From assembly GCA_006384855.1 (NCBI GenBank), contig VCJN01000999.1:124001-188000 (forward strand): DNA of 64,000 nucleotides. The letters run 5' to 3'. Shown in pieces: positions 35,530 through 47,295 of this stretch. Origin of the DNA: Tetraselmis striata. Taxonomy: Eukaryota; Chlorophyta; Chlorodendrophyceae; Chlorodendrales; Chlorodendraceae. Numbering within the stretch: position 1 is the stretch's first letter; every line of letters begins with the position of its first letter. The translations under genes and the position numbers were made by a program. The notes under the pieces are model-generated. The model searched no databases, had not been told where the DNA came from, and was given only the letters and a program-made list of their open reading frames with translations.

Positions 35530-35812
35530 CAAGTTAAGTTCGCCCTGGGTCATCGGCAGAAGCCGCCCGAGCACGCGACCTCGTGCGCCAACTACAGTCG
35601 TAGGTCCTGGCACTGAGCCATTGGGCTAAAACCATTGAGCTAAAGCCATTGAGGACGAGACCGTTGCCTCATTCGAAACCCGAAGGGCTAATGCATCAAT
35701 AACCGGGTATACTCCCGGGACACGGGCCCAGTCGATATTGCCATGAATCAAGCCCGGGACTCGATTCGGGGACCTCCTGACTAGGAGACCACCGCTCTGC
35801 CGAGCGGAAAGA
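35530..35812 (-). mobile_element. tRNA-derived SINE, diverged full-length copy
   Basis: On the minus strand it starts CCGCTCGGCAGAGCGGTGG (A-box-like), with GAATCGAGTCCCGGG as a B-box-like stretch. It continues through CATTAGCCCTTCGGG and GAGGCAACGG to GGGCGAACTTAAC. It aligns with 42988-43243 with several indels. Confidence 0.7.
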
Positions 35813-35930
35813 CCGGGATTAATATCGTGACAAAAGCAAGTGACAGATGATATCATCCAATGGCCGGTAGTGGTGGGCCCCTGCCTGGGATGTTGCGCTT
35901 TCAGGTGCCATAAATAAACCCATTGTTTGC

Positions 35931-35935
35931 TTACA
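35931..35935 (-). promoter_or_regulatory. TGTAA poly(A) signal of the EB1-MORN gene
   Basis: TGTAA on the minus strand, 283 bases beyond the stop codon at 36218. It lies between the gene and the SINE at 35530-35812. Confidence 0.45.
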
Positions 35936-36217
35936 TGAATAAATGGGGACAGGGACAGGGGAGGGGGAACGGCAACATTTACCGGAGGAACCGGCACTAC
36001 TTGGGCCCCAGGAGGCCTGACTAGTCCCGGACAGAGGGACTGTACTTGCAACTGTCCGGAGATATGCACTTGAGTGGGGGCAACTCCGCGCAACACGCAG
36101 GGAAGCCGCTCGCTAGTTGGGAGCGAACATGACTGAACGAATATGTGACTGGCGGACGAGCTGCGCTATGGTGCCCGCGAACACCCCTATGACGTGGAGC
36201 CGACCGAGCTGCCCCGA

Positions 36218-38194
36218 TTAAAACTTGCCGGAACTGAGCAGCTTGCGCAGCCCCTTGGGTTTCTTCTGCCCCGACTTGGCTGCAGACTTGGAAGCGGCGA
36301 CAGCTGCTGTCGTCGCGTTGACGGTGATGGGCGCTGTGGCGGCGCCATCGGCATCACAGGTCTTGGCGGCCGTGGCGCGTTCTTCCTCCGCACGACGACG
36401 CCCCTCGTCGATGGACGCCGCGACCGCAAGCGCGCGCTGTCGTGCGCTCTGCGCCTCCGCGGCGGCGCGGTCAGCGCGCAACACGACGTCGCGCACGCCG
36501 AGCTGCATCGGACCGTTGGTGCGCCAGTGCTCGTCGGCGCGGCTGGCCCCGTCCTTGGCCGCGGAGCGTGCCTCCTCGGCCGCCTTGGTGGCGCGGGCGA
36601 CCGACGCGGCGTTCGCGCGGCCGTTGGCGTCGTCGGCGTGCGTCACCTCGGCCAGGCTCTGCACCCACTTGGGCTTGCTCTCGCGCCACTCGCCCGCCCA
36701 CTGCTCGCCCGTCTCGATGGTGTAGATGCAGAAGCCGTGCTTCTTGCCGTGGTACCACTGGCCCTCGTACTTCTGGCCGCTCGCGAAGAGGTAGACTCCG
36801 TAGCCGTGCGGCACGTCACTCTGGTACTGCCCCATGTAGCGGTCGCCGTTGGGGAAGGAGTAGACGCCGAGGCCGTGGCGCTTGCCGCTATTGTAGTCGC
36901 CAACGTAGTTGCTCTCGTCGGTACACTGCTGCATGCCGCGCCCGTGGCGCAGCCCCGCCTGCCACTGCCCCTCATAGTAGTCGCCGTTGTAGTAGCGGCA
37001 GATGCCGAAGCCGCATCGCATGCCCTTAGCGTACTCGCCGTGGTAGGTGCTGCCGCGCGCAAAGGTCTCCATGCCCACGCCCTCGTACAGCGCACGCACC
37101 CACTGGCCCTCGTAGCGCCCCTGGTTGGCAAACACATACACGCCGTAGCCCTCCATCTGGTCGTCGAAGAACTCACCCGCGTAGACGTCGCCGTTGCTGA
37201 AGCTGTAGACGCCCTCGCCCGCCTTGTGCCCTCGGAGGTAGGGGCCTTTGTAGCCGTCACCGTTGGCCAGCTTGCGGACCTCGTAGGTGACCTCCTTGAG
37301 GTCGCGGCCCTTGAGCACGCGGCTAGTGAGGTGGCCCTCCTCCGGCCGCACCTCCACCACTTCCTGGCCTCCAGCTCCGCCGCAGTCGCCAGCCTGCGCC
37401 GACTTGCTGTAGCTGTTGGGCGTCAGCGTGGCCGCCACCACCGGCTTCGCGTCCTCCATCTGGCTCGGCACCGCCGGCAGCTGCGAAGCGTAGTCCGTCC
37501 CAGCGTCGGCCGTCTGCGGCGAGGTGTAGTCCAAGTCCGCTAGCATGCCAACCGCCTTCATGGCAGCGCTCTTGGTGGCCGCCGCTGTGAGCGCCTCCTC
37601 CTCGGCGCGCTCGTCCTCCACACGCTCCTCCACCTGCACACAACAGCTTGTCATTATACAGTTCTACAAAAAACAAAATACCAGCGGAGAGACCAAGGCA
37701 AAGGGTTGCCTACCTTGGCAACCGCCAGTGCCGCCGCCACGGCATCTGCCTCCTGCTGCCCCTCCGCGTCCAGGTCAGCGCCCACGCCAGCAGAGGCGAA
37801 CGTCTTGGGAGGCCCGCCACCCACACCGCGGCTGGCAAAGCTCGGGCTGCGGGCATCGTTGCCGCCGTCCACACCGTCGGCGCTGCCCGCCTGCGCCACA
37901 GCGGTAGGTACCATCACCATCAGCGCTACAAGCCCAGCTGTCAAAACAGTGTGAATTTAAACATATTCATGTTGTACGCTCTTTAGAAACCCCAATGCAA
38001 TTAGCAGCAGTCCCTAAACCACTGAAGAAATTGTAGTCATCATGCAATATTCAACCGTATGTTATCATTGCATGCTGTATACATGTATACATTCATATAA
38101 ATAAAATTCAGCATCATATATACTACAAATACAAACTAAATAAGATGCTTTCGGTGTGGTTGGGTGGGAACTAAATGAGGCAACGGCTGGTTTT

Positions 38195-38225
<31 letters not shown>

Positions 38226-40783
38226 CAGCCAACCTGCGTGCCAGCAGTGCGGCTTAGGGCTGCGCCCACGGCGACGCTCATGCCGATCGCGGCGGCGGCC
38301 GCCGCGCCCTCACCCATGCGGCGTGGCTTGGAGCTCGCGTACTGCGTGCTGTGGTGCGCGCTGTCCTCCACCTGGTCGCTCACCATCTGGGTGGCCTCCG
38401 GCGACATGACCTTGTACACAGGCGCCGCGGCCCGCGAGCGCGGGGTCAGCGCAGCCTCTGCCTCGCCGTAGTCTCCCAGCCCGTACTTGGCCAGGCCGCC
38501 AGCGCCGCCGTGGACCATGCCACCAGAGCGCGGGGTTGTGGGCTTGCCGTCAGCGCCGTGAAGTGCCGAGACAATGTTGTCGGGATCGTCGCCCTTGAAG
38601 GGCACATGGAAGCGCGGCTTGTCGGGGTCTTCCGGGAAGTTGCGCAGCTGCGCCAGCCAATCCTCCGTGTCCTTGTACGCGCCATTGTTGATGCTGCCCA
38701 CGTAACCCATAGTGTCTGGCTTGACAGTGATACGGAAGGGCGGGCGGGCGTTACCGCCATCGCTCGCCAGTGCCTCGCGCGCCTATGCAATTGCAGCAAC
38801 GTGATTCAGTATAACTACCCACAGCGATGGCAGGGGAAAATGGCAAATACTGGATTGGCAGAGAGGCTTGGGGTGTAAAGGGGTGTAAAGATGTGGGGTG
38901 CAGACCTGCGCGAGGATCGAGTCCGCATGGTGGCACTGCGCCTCCGCTGCAATGAGCGAGGCCTTGTGCAGCGGCGCCAAGCTGGTCTGCGCGGCGCCCA
39001 CGGCGCGTAGCGCCTGGTCCAGCTGCCGGGTGTCCATCTGCTTGCCCTCGCCTGCTGCCTGCTTGGCAGCAGCCAGTGAGGCGAGCGCGCCCTCCGGGAT
39101 GGGGAAGAACTTCTCTGCCTTGTCCACCTCTTCGCAGAGCTCCTCAAACAGCGCTTGCGCACCCTGACACAAAAAAGTAAAATGGTGCGGGGATCAGAAC
39201 ATCAGCTGACTCTCCCCTTTGTTGCTATTGAAATACCATCATATTTCATCGTTAAAAACACTGGCGGTGTATCATTAGTGCTGAGGTGTGTGTCGGTGAC
39301 AAATGAAATGGGCATTACATTGTGCTGAGTGCTGTGCGCCCGACTCTCACCTGCAGCTCTTTCTGGAGGTTCTCCAGGCGCCTGGCGCGAGTGCGGCCGC
39401 CCATGCCACCAGAGTTCATGCTGTTGAGATGGAGGTCACGCAGAAGCACCCAGGTGTGCTGCACCAGCGTCTGCATCACGTCGCGCCGGCTGCGGAGCTT
39501 GCCACGGTGCGTGTAGCCGTCGTGCGTCTCGCTACCGACCTGGCCGAGCAGGCGCTTAAGTCCGGGCAGGCTGCGCAGCAGCACGGTCACTGCCTGCTGC
39601 GCGGCGTCGTCCGCCACCTGGGCAAGCAGCAGGAGGGGCGGGCACCAAGTCAGCGTGGCGTAACGCTTGAAGCCACCAGACATAACAATACTCGTAATAA
39701 CAAGCTGTGAAGGAAATTGGCCTAGACAATGAGGTGGAAAATCAATACAGGAATAGTAAAAATTGCGACTTTGTATTAGAGAACAAGGTAAAAAGTAATT
39801 GAACTCCACACCAGAACTGTCAAGCGATTGATGGGAGTGCAGAATCATATCGATCGACACACCCACCCTCCCCTCTCTTGGGCAGACTCTGCGAGTCACG
39901 CAGGCAAGCTTACCTGCGCAGTTGCGGGGTCGAGCACAAAGCCGTCAGGCCCAACCTCCGCGTCGCCAGCAGGCGCCGGCGAGGACTCCATGCCACTCTC
40001 CGACGGCGAAGCGGCCGCGCGGCTCTTGTTGGCTGACCCCATCGGGCGGGCCTGCCCGCCAGATACGCCTGGGTTCTGGGCAGTCTTGTGCCTGGCAGAT
40101 GCGGGGCGGCCCGGGGACGTAGGCATGGCCTCCTGGGAGGCGGTGCGGCGGGAGGCAGGCCGCACGCGGGGCTCGACATCGGCTGCAGCGCGCGGGCTGT
40201 TGACAGCGGCGGCCCGGGGGGTGGGCTTGTTGGGGATGTACTTGTGGCGGGTGTCGCAGTCCTTCACTTCGCCATTGGGCTCCAGCAGGCCGCTGTCATG
40301 CTGCCGGCTGAGCGGCGTGTTGTAGCCACCCACGGGGTTGAGGGGCTTGACGGTCGAGTGCGGCAGCGGCAGCTCCGCCAGGTTGCCGCCGCGGCTGGCA
40401 GAGCGACGCTCACGTGCCGTGTAGCCTGCAGACTTGCCGGTACGGCGGCAGTAGTAGTACAGCCACTGCAGGAACTCCAGGTTCTCTGAGGGGTGGCCCT
40501 TGATGAGGCGCTCCACGTCGATGTTCTTGTCCACCTCCATCTTGTTCAGCCCGATCTGCAGCTGCTTGTAGTTGGTCACGAACTCGTAGTCAAAAACGGC
40601 GGCGAAGTTGACCTTGGCCATGTTGAGCTTGCCGGTGTGGTATGCGTCAAAGAGCTGACAGTACACCGCGCCGCTTGCAAATTGCTCTAGCCGCGTGAGC
40701 TGCAGCTCCAGCAAACGATTCGCCCACTCCAGCAGCTCATTCTTCGGCACTGTGTATGCATGCTCCCCCACGGACGACGCCAT
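36218..40783 (-). CDS. EB1-type calponin-homology domain and MORN-repeat fusion protein
   Basis: Six exons, all joined in phase 0 at CAG|GT-type or AAG|GT donors: 40783-39914, 39617-39351, 39163-38906, 38782-38234, 37890-37714 and 37633-36218, giving 1178 residues. Residues 12-115 are an EB1/MAPRE-like CH domain (NELLEWANRLLEL, GAVYCQLFDAYH, VNFAAVFDYEFVTNYKQLQ, IDVERLIKGHPSENLEFLQW), the module that binds growing microtubule ends. The EB1 C-terminal dimerisation motif was not seen. A Ser/Pro-rich linker, helical exons 2-3 and an Ala-rich segment (KPRRMGEGAAAAAAIGM) follow. Residues about 835-1030 hold eight and a half MORN repeats (for example YEGQWxxGLRHGRG), which often bind lipid or scaffold cytoskeleton. 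The C-terminus is Ala/Arg-rich and may be coiled coil. It may link microtubules to membrane or flagellar structures (inference). It could in principle be two genes, but no internal stop, start or poly(A) signal was seen. Confidence 0.85.
38192..38225 (+). repeat. T12 followed by G21 homopolymers in an EB1-MORN intron
   Basis: On the coding (minus) strand this is a poly(C)-poly(A) block immediately downstream of the donor at 38233. Confidence 0.85.
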
Positions 40784-42191
40784 GCCGGCCCACAATTTAA
40801 AGGAGGCTATTTAATAGTGGGGTGTTTAGAAATTGGGTGTTGGTTGTTTGGGTGTCAGGCCCTGTGGAAAAGAGAGGGTACAGCGTTTCTCTGTCAGAGC
40901 TCCAGCGGTATAGACAGCCACAGTTGTGCCAGCGCCTACGCGTAATGTCTCACACCAATATCCCCAATATCCCCCCAGAGTCTGCCCTAAGGCGGCACCT
41001 TTCAGCCTAAATCATTGCCTCCATCCGCTATCTCCCTCGGAAAAGCCAGCTAAAGCTGGGTTCGAAGCAGTTGGGTGTCAAAAAATTGACCCACCCCAAC
41101 ACCATCTGGTGGCGCGCCGCCCTGCCGGTGGTAACTACTCAACCGTGCTCAGCTGTACACCAGTGCTCACAAGGCCACAAGGCAAACCGTGCGTGGCGAC
41201 TGCGCAGCCCGGCGCGGAAACACGCCCTACTGTACCGGCACCGGTAAGGTGCACGGGGTATGGTACCGCACGAACTGGCTCGGTTTTGGTGCGCAGTAGG
41301 TACCGGTGGCAGCGCCAGGGACCCGCTTAGCGACTATTTATCTCCGCGGAAACAAACCTAGTGACGAGTGAAAATTTGTACCAGGTACGGTAGGTCGTTA
41401 GCAGTTTGTAATGGTCCAGTAGCGCTAATCCTGCTTGATACATGAGGATCATCGCAGTTTGTAATCGTGGGCACTTTTACGAGCACAGTAAATTCATTAT
41501 TCGCTGCACCCCGCAAGGCGAGTAAAGTCGCACGATAACGATAACGATGAACCCCCCCCCCCCCCCCCCCCCCCCCGCTGGCCAGAACCTGGCGGCTGAT
41601 AACTTCGCAGCACGTGCGTGGTCATTCCAATCGGAGGAGCAGGCAAAAGCGAGATAGACATATCGAATGCATCCCAGGCATGCAGAGGTCAGTAGGCGAC
41701 CGACATCGCCTACCCACCAAAATCGACTGACCCACCATCAGCTCGCGAACTCGTACCCGTACGACAAGGCCCATATCTGCCCGCGCCGCTGCCGCGATAG
41801 AAGCCCATACAATGTGCTGTTGTGCGCCATACGAGTGCGGCGGTTGTCGGGGTTTAATTGCAAGTCAGGGCGATGACCCGCTGCCAACGCCTGCCGCAGC
41901 TGTGCGCGCTGGGAAGAGAGGTCCGGGGTGGGAGTGTAAGTGGGAGCGAAACGGCACGCCTGCGGAACAGTTACAGGCTGGCATGCAATCATCAACCTAA
42001 GCTCGAGGCAGATGTTTCCCGGCTGGTCGGCTGGGAGGACCGTTCTTTCGTGTGTTCCCCAGACTCAGCGACGCCGGCACGCAAGCCGGCCCGACCCCAA
42101 CCCCAACCCCCCGAGGATTATAGCCAAGATTGCCGTCCATATGTTTTCCTGACCACGGGCTCGGACTTGCGCGCTAGTATCAGAATTCCCC

Positions 42192-42225
<34 letters not shown>

Positions 42226-42987
42226 GCTTCGTGTCGGCGATAGGGGGGTGGCGCGGCCTCGCGCTTGCGCCTTTCGCCCGTCCGCCGAGCTGTTCGGTGC
42301 TCACGTCCCCCCGCCCAAGCCAACGCCCCCCGCAGCACTAGACTCAAGCTGCGCCAACGCAAAATCATAAGCGAGCGTCTCACCTCCCGGCAGTCATCCA
42401 GGCTCCGGCCCGGCAAGTGCTGCGGCGCACACGGGCTCCCTCCCGCTTGGTCGGTTAAGCTGCGGATGGTGCGGTTGGCGGAGGGCGCCGCACAAGAAAA
42501 GATGTGTGGTGCCACACGCGCAACGCCCACCCGCTCTATCGCTCACACATAAAAGGGGACCCAGTAGCGTTCAGAAGGCCGCAAAGTGGACCTCGCTATT
42601 GTCTGCCTGAGCCCGGGGCCGACGGGGAGCGGGCGAGGATGGCGGATGGTGTGGTTGGTGGCCGCTCCACAGGCAACTGTCCTCGACGGTTGAACCCCGC
42701 GTCAGCCTACTGGCAGTTACGGGCGTCCGTCACTCTCGGTCGATCGGTCTGGATGAGATTCGCTCATTCCGCGTATAGAGTTTTTCCACAATAACGTTTC
42801 AGTACTAGCTTTTTGGCGACTACCAGTAGCGACTAATCCTTACATATCAATAAGCAGAAGCGCGGCGCGGAGGCTACGAAATCATCTGTCTCCCATATTT
42901 ACTTCTGTACTTTTACCTGGTACTTCGGCGGATTTTATCGGAAGGATATATGCTGACTTTCTCGCATTAATTCATGAACGACGATAT
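40784..42987. other. Upstream region of the EB1-MORN gene, no gene seen
   Basis: Contains a C run of about 26 bases (41551-41576), a G run of about 29 bases (42196-42224) and GC-rich low-complexity sequence that makes several overlapping frames. No exon with recognisable motif was found on either strand. The EB1-MORN promoter presumably lies near 40784-41300. Confidence 0.5.
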
Positions 42988-43243
42988 AAAAGTAAAGTAA
43001 AGTAAAGTAAAGTTCGCCCCGGGACATCGGCCGAAGCCGCCCCAGCACTTGACCTCGTGCGCCAACTGCAGTCGTAGGTCTGGCATAGCCCATAGACCAT
43101 TGCCTCATTCGAACCCCGAAGGGCTAATGCATCAACCGAGGAAACCCGGGACACGCCGGGCCGATATTGCCGAAATACATCGGCCAGGAATCGAACCCGG
43201 TACCTCTCGCACACGAGACGACCGCTCTACCGAGCGGACAAGG
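42988..43243 (-). mobile_element. tRNA-derived SINE, full-length copy
   Basis: Minus strand: the tRNA-like head CCGCTCGGTAGAGCGGTCG (A-box region) and GGTTCGATTCC (B box, 43187-43197) are followed by a unique body with GCATTAGCCCTTCGGGGTTC and CACGAGGTCAAGTGCTGGGG. It ends CCCGGGGCGAACTTTAC with a (TTTAC)n tail. Head, body and simple-repeat tail make a standard SINE of about 250 bases. Copies are at 32170-32296 and 35530-35812. Amplification would need a partner LINE. Confidence 0.85.
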
Positions 43244-44514
43244 GATGTACGATATATTGTATAGTTACATGCTGCAAAAGGCGATCAGGAAACCACCCGA
43301 AAAGGAAATAGAAAACGTCCACTACAGCAAGTGCGCGGTGGAAGCAGCCCCCGAAGAGGGTGCGGAATGAGCACGGGCAGACGCATCAGACTTGGCCACC
43401 TGCACTCCGGCAGAGAACGCCGCCCAAGGTACCATGCAGGCAAGCTGAGACTCGCTGCCCAACACCCGCCGCGTGCGCGATAGGTGATGGCGGAACTTAG
43501 CGGGATGGTTGGCAACAAAGATTCGGAGAGCCTGGACGGACTGACCACGAAGGAAGCATGAAGTCAGGGCGGTAGGATTGCCAGGGAAGTTGCGCACAGC
43601 AAGTAACACCGCGAAGATGTAGACCACCGTTCAAGCGGATTTTCCGAGGCGGCCGCCGCGGTCCTCAATAACCCCAAAAGGATAGTACCGGTGAACACCC
43701 TGCAACATGGCGGAAGACGCCCGGTCCGCCGTCAGCTTGTTGTGCTCCGCCTCGCTCGGTCGCCGCGTTCCCTGGGGTGCACCAGCGGGGGTCGTTGCCC
43801 CAAATGGGGGTCGTGGAGGACACGCGCGCGAAATCGACGATATATGGATTGCAAACATGCAATCGAGCATGGTTCTGCCAAAAATAAAGGTGCTGAGGCA
43901 TATTTTACACGTAAAAAGTGCCATTTTTTGGCGAGGAAGCGACAAGGGGCCGGGGGTGGGAGGGGGGGGAGTCGGAGGAGGAGCATGCAAGACGGAAACG
44001 GAAAACGGGAGGGCGCTGCCGAACGCAACGAAATGGTAGATGGCAAGCGAGCTGCGCGTGTGACTGTCCTAAGTAGCTTCCCGTCCGGGATCTATCGTAG
44101 GGCTTGCGGGCGGGCGATGAGGCAGCCCGTAGTGGAACCCGATGGTACCGGTAACTTGACCCGTTGAAACCACCAACATACCGTGCGCGTTGCACTAGGA
44201 CGGTTAAATTGTTGGGAAACTTCATAAACAAATTTAGATCGTTTCAAACATGCAATCGAGTCTGGTTTTGCTAGTTACACGGTTCGTTTACGACTGCAAG
44301 CGTGGGCAGTCGGCGGGCGTGCCGACCAAACGAAGGCGGAAGATTTTTTGGAAGACGAAGGGTCTCGCGCCGAGAGATTAGGGAACCTCGATCGAGGCCC
44401 AATAAGCGCAGAACGGGCGCGGATGGGAGATGTCGACGGCACGAATGCCGGCGCGACATATATCGGACGTGTCGCGAAATCAAGGCGCTATCTCCCGATG
44501 CCTAATGGGGGCCG
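43244..44514. other. Repeat-rich spacer, no gene supported
   Basis: 43274-43350 resembles 47168-47222 (GGCGATCAGGAAA/GGCAATCAGAAA, CACTACAGC/CTCTACAGCGA, GGTGGAAGCAG). A minus frame of 101 codons (43322-43627) has no recognised motif. Confidence 0.4.
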
Positions 44515-44800
44515 ATGCACCAATCGGTGCACCTTATCGAGAGGGGTTATGGGGCGTGCACGGCAAGTTTCTCCCCGTAGACAAACACATTATGTCCATG
44601 TACGGACGATGCAATACCTCGCTGAGGTCACATCAGGTGTGTTACGGTGTGTTTCGGAGACCCCTAGTTCGGGCGATTGTCGAGGCAGTAGTTCAGTCCA
44701 ACCTGAATTATTCGGGGGTTTTCGTTCGATTTCGGCCCGAACTTCCGAACCACCCCGAACTGAGCCGAGTTCGGCACGACCTTGGTTGAAACCACCAACA
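44515..44800 (+). repeat. Dispersed repeat with GTTCGG-rich tail, copy 2
   Basis: Aligns with 9050-9345 (CCGATGCACCAATCGG, GAGAGGGGTTATGGGGCG, CATGTACGGACGATGC, GTTTCGGAGACCCCTAG) and ends in the same CGAAC/GTTCGG palindromic tail. Confidence 0.7.
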
Positions 44801-45254
44801 GATCGTATGGGTTGCACTAGGACATGATCTCGTCGTGTGCTCGTGCTCATTCAGCATCCTCTTCTGATGCTGCTTCCACCTTGCGGTCGCTGTAGTGGGC
44901 GTTTCCTATTGCCTTTTTGGCTGATCTCCCGATCGCCTTTTGCAGCTAGCCCATGTGAATATATATACATATGGAGATCTTTTTATCACATTTCTTTCAG
45001 CGCGAGATGAAACTACCGCCAATGTAGCTACTCGACGTCTTAACCGAGACGATACTTGTACATACGATGAGCGCCAGCAACTACACCGTGCACTTACCGG
45101 TACAATCACGAGCAATATCTGGGGCAAATTAGTACTTTCTAGATCATGTTATACCCGTAGTCGTAAATCGCGATGCTAGATAAATGACATGGTAATCGTC
45201 ACGATGATTCGCTGTGAGTACCAGTGTGAGTACCAGTGTACCAGGACGCTAGCA

Positions 45255-46933
45255 TGAGCAAGCTCCTATCTGCCAAGCCCAGCCGTCGGTACAACCACGC
45301 CTTGCATCACCACGCATGGGCCCTGCTCAAGCATTGCATGCAACACAAGGCGGGGTATTTACTCCGCAATTGCCTTCCGTCCGAGGTGGAGGCCTTTGCG
45401 GAGGCGGTGGATGCCACCGTCCTCGAGGCGGTCGAACGGATGCTAGGGGCGGGTCTCTTTTGATCCCTCGACGTACGGCACCGACACCAATCCGGTGGTC
45501 ACCGATTTCCTGGCGGAGCTTTTGCACGACCCCGACCCCATGGCAGCGGCGGTGGCTACCTTGAGCGAGGATGCGGTGGCTGGGGCGCGCAGCAGGCTTC
45601 ACCTCCCCACTCGGTCGAAGGGCGCTGGCATCCGCCGCATGGCTACCGTTCGCGATGCCGCCTTTATCGGCTGCATGAATGCCATCCTCCCAAGGTTCAT
45701 GACTGGAACTCCGGCACCAACACATCCACCCCTGGTTTCTTTGACCCACAGCTCGGGTCCGTACTTGGCCGAGGCAGATTCAACGCAACTTCTTCTGCCC
45801 GCCGGTATGACCACTTTCTCAATGACGCTCATGGGTCGGACAGCTACCCTACGCCGCGGCGATGCGCGAGGCGTGGGCCGCCTCCAAGCGGCTACTGCTG
45901 GCCATCTCAGCGACGCAGATGCGCGCGTGATGGAGCGGGAAGTGGAGGCTGCGTCAGACTCGCAAAAGGAGCTGACGGCATTTCTAGACCATGCCAACAA
46001 CTTTCGGCTTCAAAATGAGGTGTGCACTCTCCATGTCACATGTAGGGAACGGATCTTGTTCAACCAGCTCGACGCGGCGTCGGGCATGTGGACAGGGGCC
46101 ATCCTCACTGCGCGGACGGTAATGACTCCGCATGAGCTGCGGGTGGTCGATGCCGGATACTGCTTTCTCCCTATAGCCCGTGCTTGGCCCCAATGGTAGG
46201 GAGTCAGATCATTCTGCCCTCGACGGAGCACAACCCCGTCACTGTTGACCTATACGGCGACGCGATCATGAACCTCCCGGCGCCTGGAGGCGCCCATTGG
46301 CGTGTACAGCACGACGCTATCGCAAATGCCTTCCGCGATCACTGTGTTCACGACCTAGGTATCGCGGTACGGCGGGAGGTGGATGATTTGTTCCAGCAGG
46401 CAGTGCCTCTCGGCGACACCGTATCCAGGGATGAGCTCAAGGACCTAGTGCCGGACGCAGAGCTCTCCCTTCCGGCGTTCAACGTCGTGACGGGGAGCTA
46501 TAATCCCCGGAGCTTGAAGTCCACGTTGTTGGAGTTCAAGACTATGCGGTACGGGGTCAAGTACACTTCAGTGCCCCGGGCCACGGCTGTGGATCGGTTT
46601 GAGCGCTCCGTATTGGGCGACATACAACGGGGGTTGGCAGCGCGGGATGCGGCGTGGCACAACACGGAGCCCGGACAGAAGGGTCCTCTTCGAGACATCC
46701 TGGATATGTCGGAGTACGCGGGCATGGTCTTCGGCACAGTGCGTGACGTGAGCAAGGGGGTGCGCCGCACAGTGCGCGGTATCGCATGCGTGGCTGCGGA
46801 TCGGGGTGCCCTCTCATCGCAGGGCACTCGATTCACCACCCGGGCTCACCAGGAGGCCTTGCTCACAAGAGATTTCCTCGGGGTCCTGAGCTTGGTGGCC
46901 GCTCGAGAGCGCGCTCGCTGCCTCTATCATTAG
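45255..46933 (+). pseudogene. LINE-like retrotransposon C-terminal region with a PD...EFK endonuclease-like motif
   Basis: The first frame (from ATG 45255) gives HHAWALLKHCMQHKAGYLLR; the second gives RRMATVRDAAFIGCMNAILP; the third (46184-46933) gives LYGDAIMNLPAPGGAHWRVQ, then HDAIANAF and GIAVRREVDDLFQ. The end carries LVPDAELSLPAF followed about 17 residues later by LLEFKTMRYGVKY. The spaced PD and ExK pattern is that of PD-(D/E)XK nucleases, as in the restriction-like endonuclease of early-branching LINEs. Frame changes near 45462 and 46200 and lack of the RT core make it a 5'-truncated dead copy. The last 250-codon frame is intact, so decay is recent or that part is selected. Confidence 0.6.
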
Positions 46934-47054
46934 ACGGCGTAGATTCGTTTGCCATCCCGTTGCTGAAGCTGCACAGCACGTCCGAGGATCACCCACACAC
47001 ACATGTGCACGCGTGGCCCGGACTCTGAACCGTGTGCGCATCACTCATCCATCC

Positions 47055-47295
47055 CGCCTCATGCGGGATGCAGGCCGCATTTAGGCGGCTTGCTGTGTAG
47101 ATTTTTTAGTACTACTTTTAGTATACTTACATGAGGTAGCAGCAGAAGGCGATATCGGAAATCACCACATAAATAAAAGGCAATCAGAAAGGTCCTCTAC
47201 AGCGACTGCGGGGTGGAAGCAGTAAAATGAGAAGACGCAACTTTTAGTAGTAGGTGGATTTGTTACTGCCCTTTTTGTAATTCACACCAGTGTGG
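47055..47295 (+). repeat. GCGGGATGC...TTTTTGTAAT tail repeat
   Basis: Matches 32470-32608 in CGGGATGCAGGCCGC, TAGGCGGCTTG, CTTTTAGTAGTAGGTGG and CTTTTTGTAATTCACACCAG. It directly follows the LINE-like relic 45255-46933, so it is plausibly that family's 3' tail. Confidence 0.55.

Noticed and set aside
36194-37543. 449-codon plus-strand frame opposite the MORN exon
   Set aside because: It is the antisense shadow of a GC-rich conserved exon; no domain, and the minus strand has spliced, motif-bearing coding sequence.
37890-37945. Apparent transmembrane segment (GLVALMVMVPTAV) in the EB1-MORN gene
   Set aside because: Phase of the previous exon (ends CAG, phase 0) fits only the acceptor after GTGGCGCAG, leaving this stretch in the intron.
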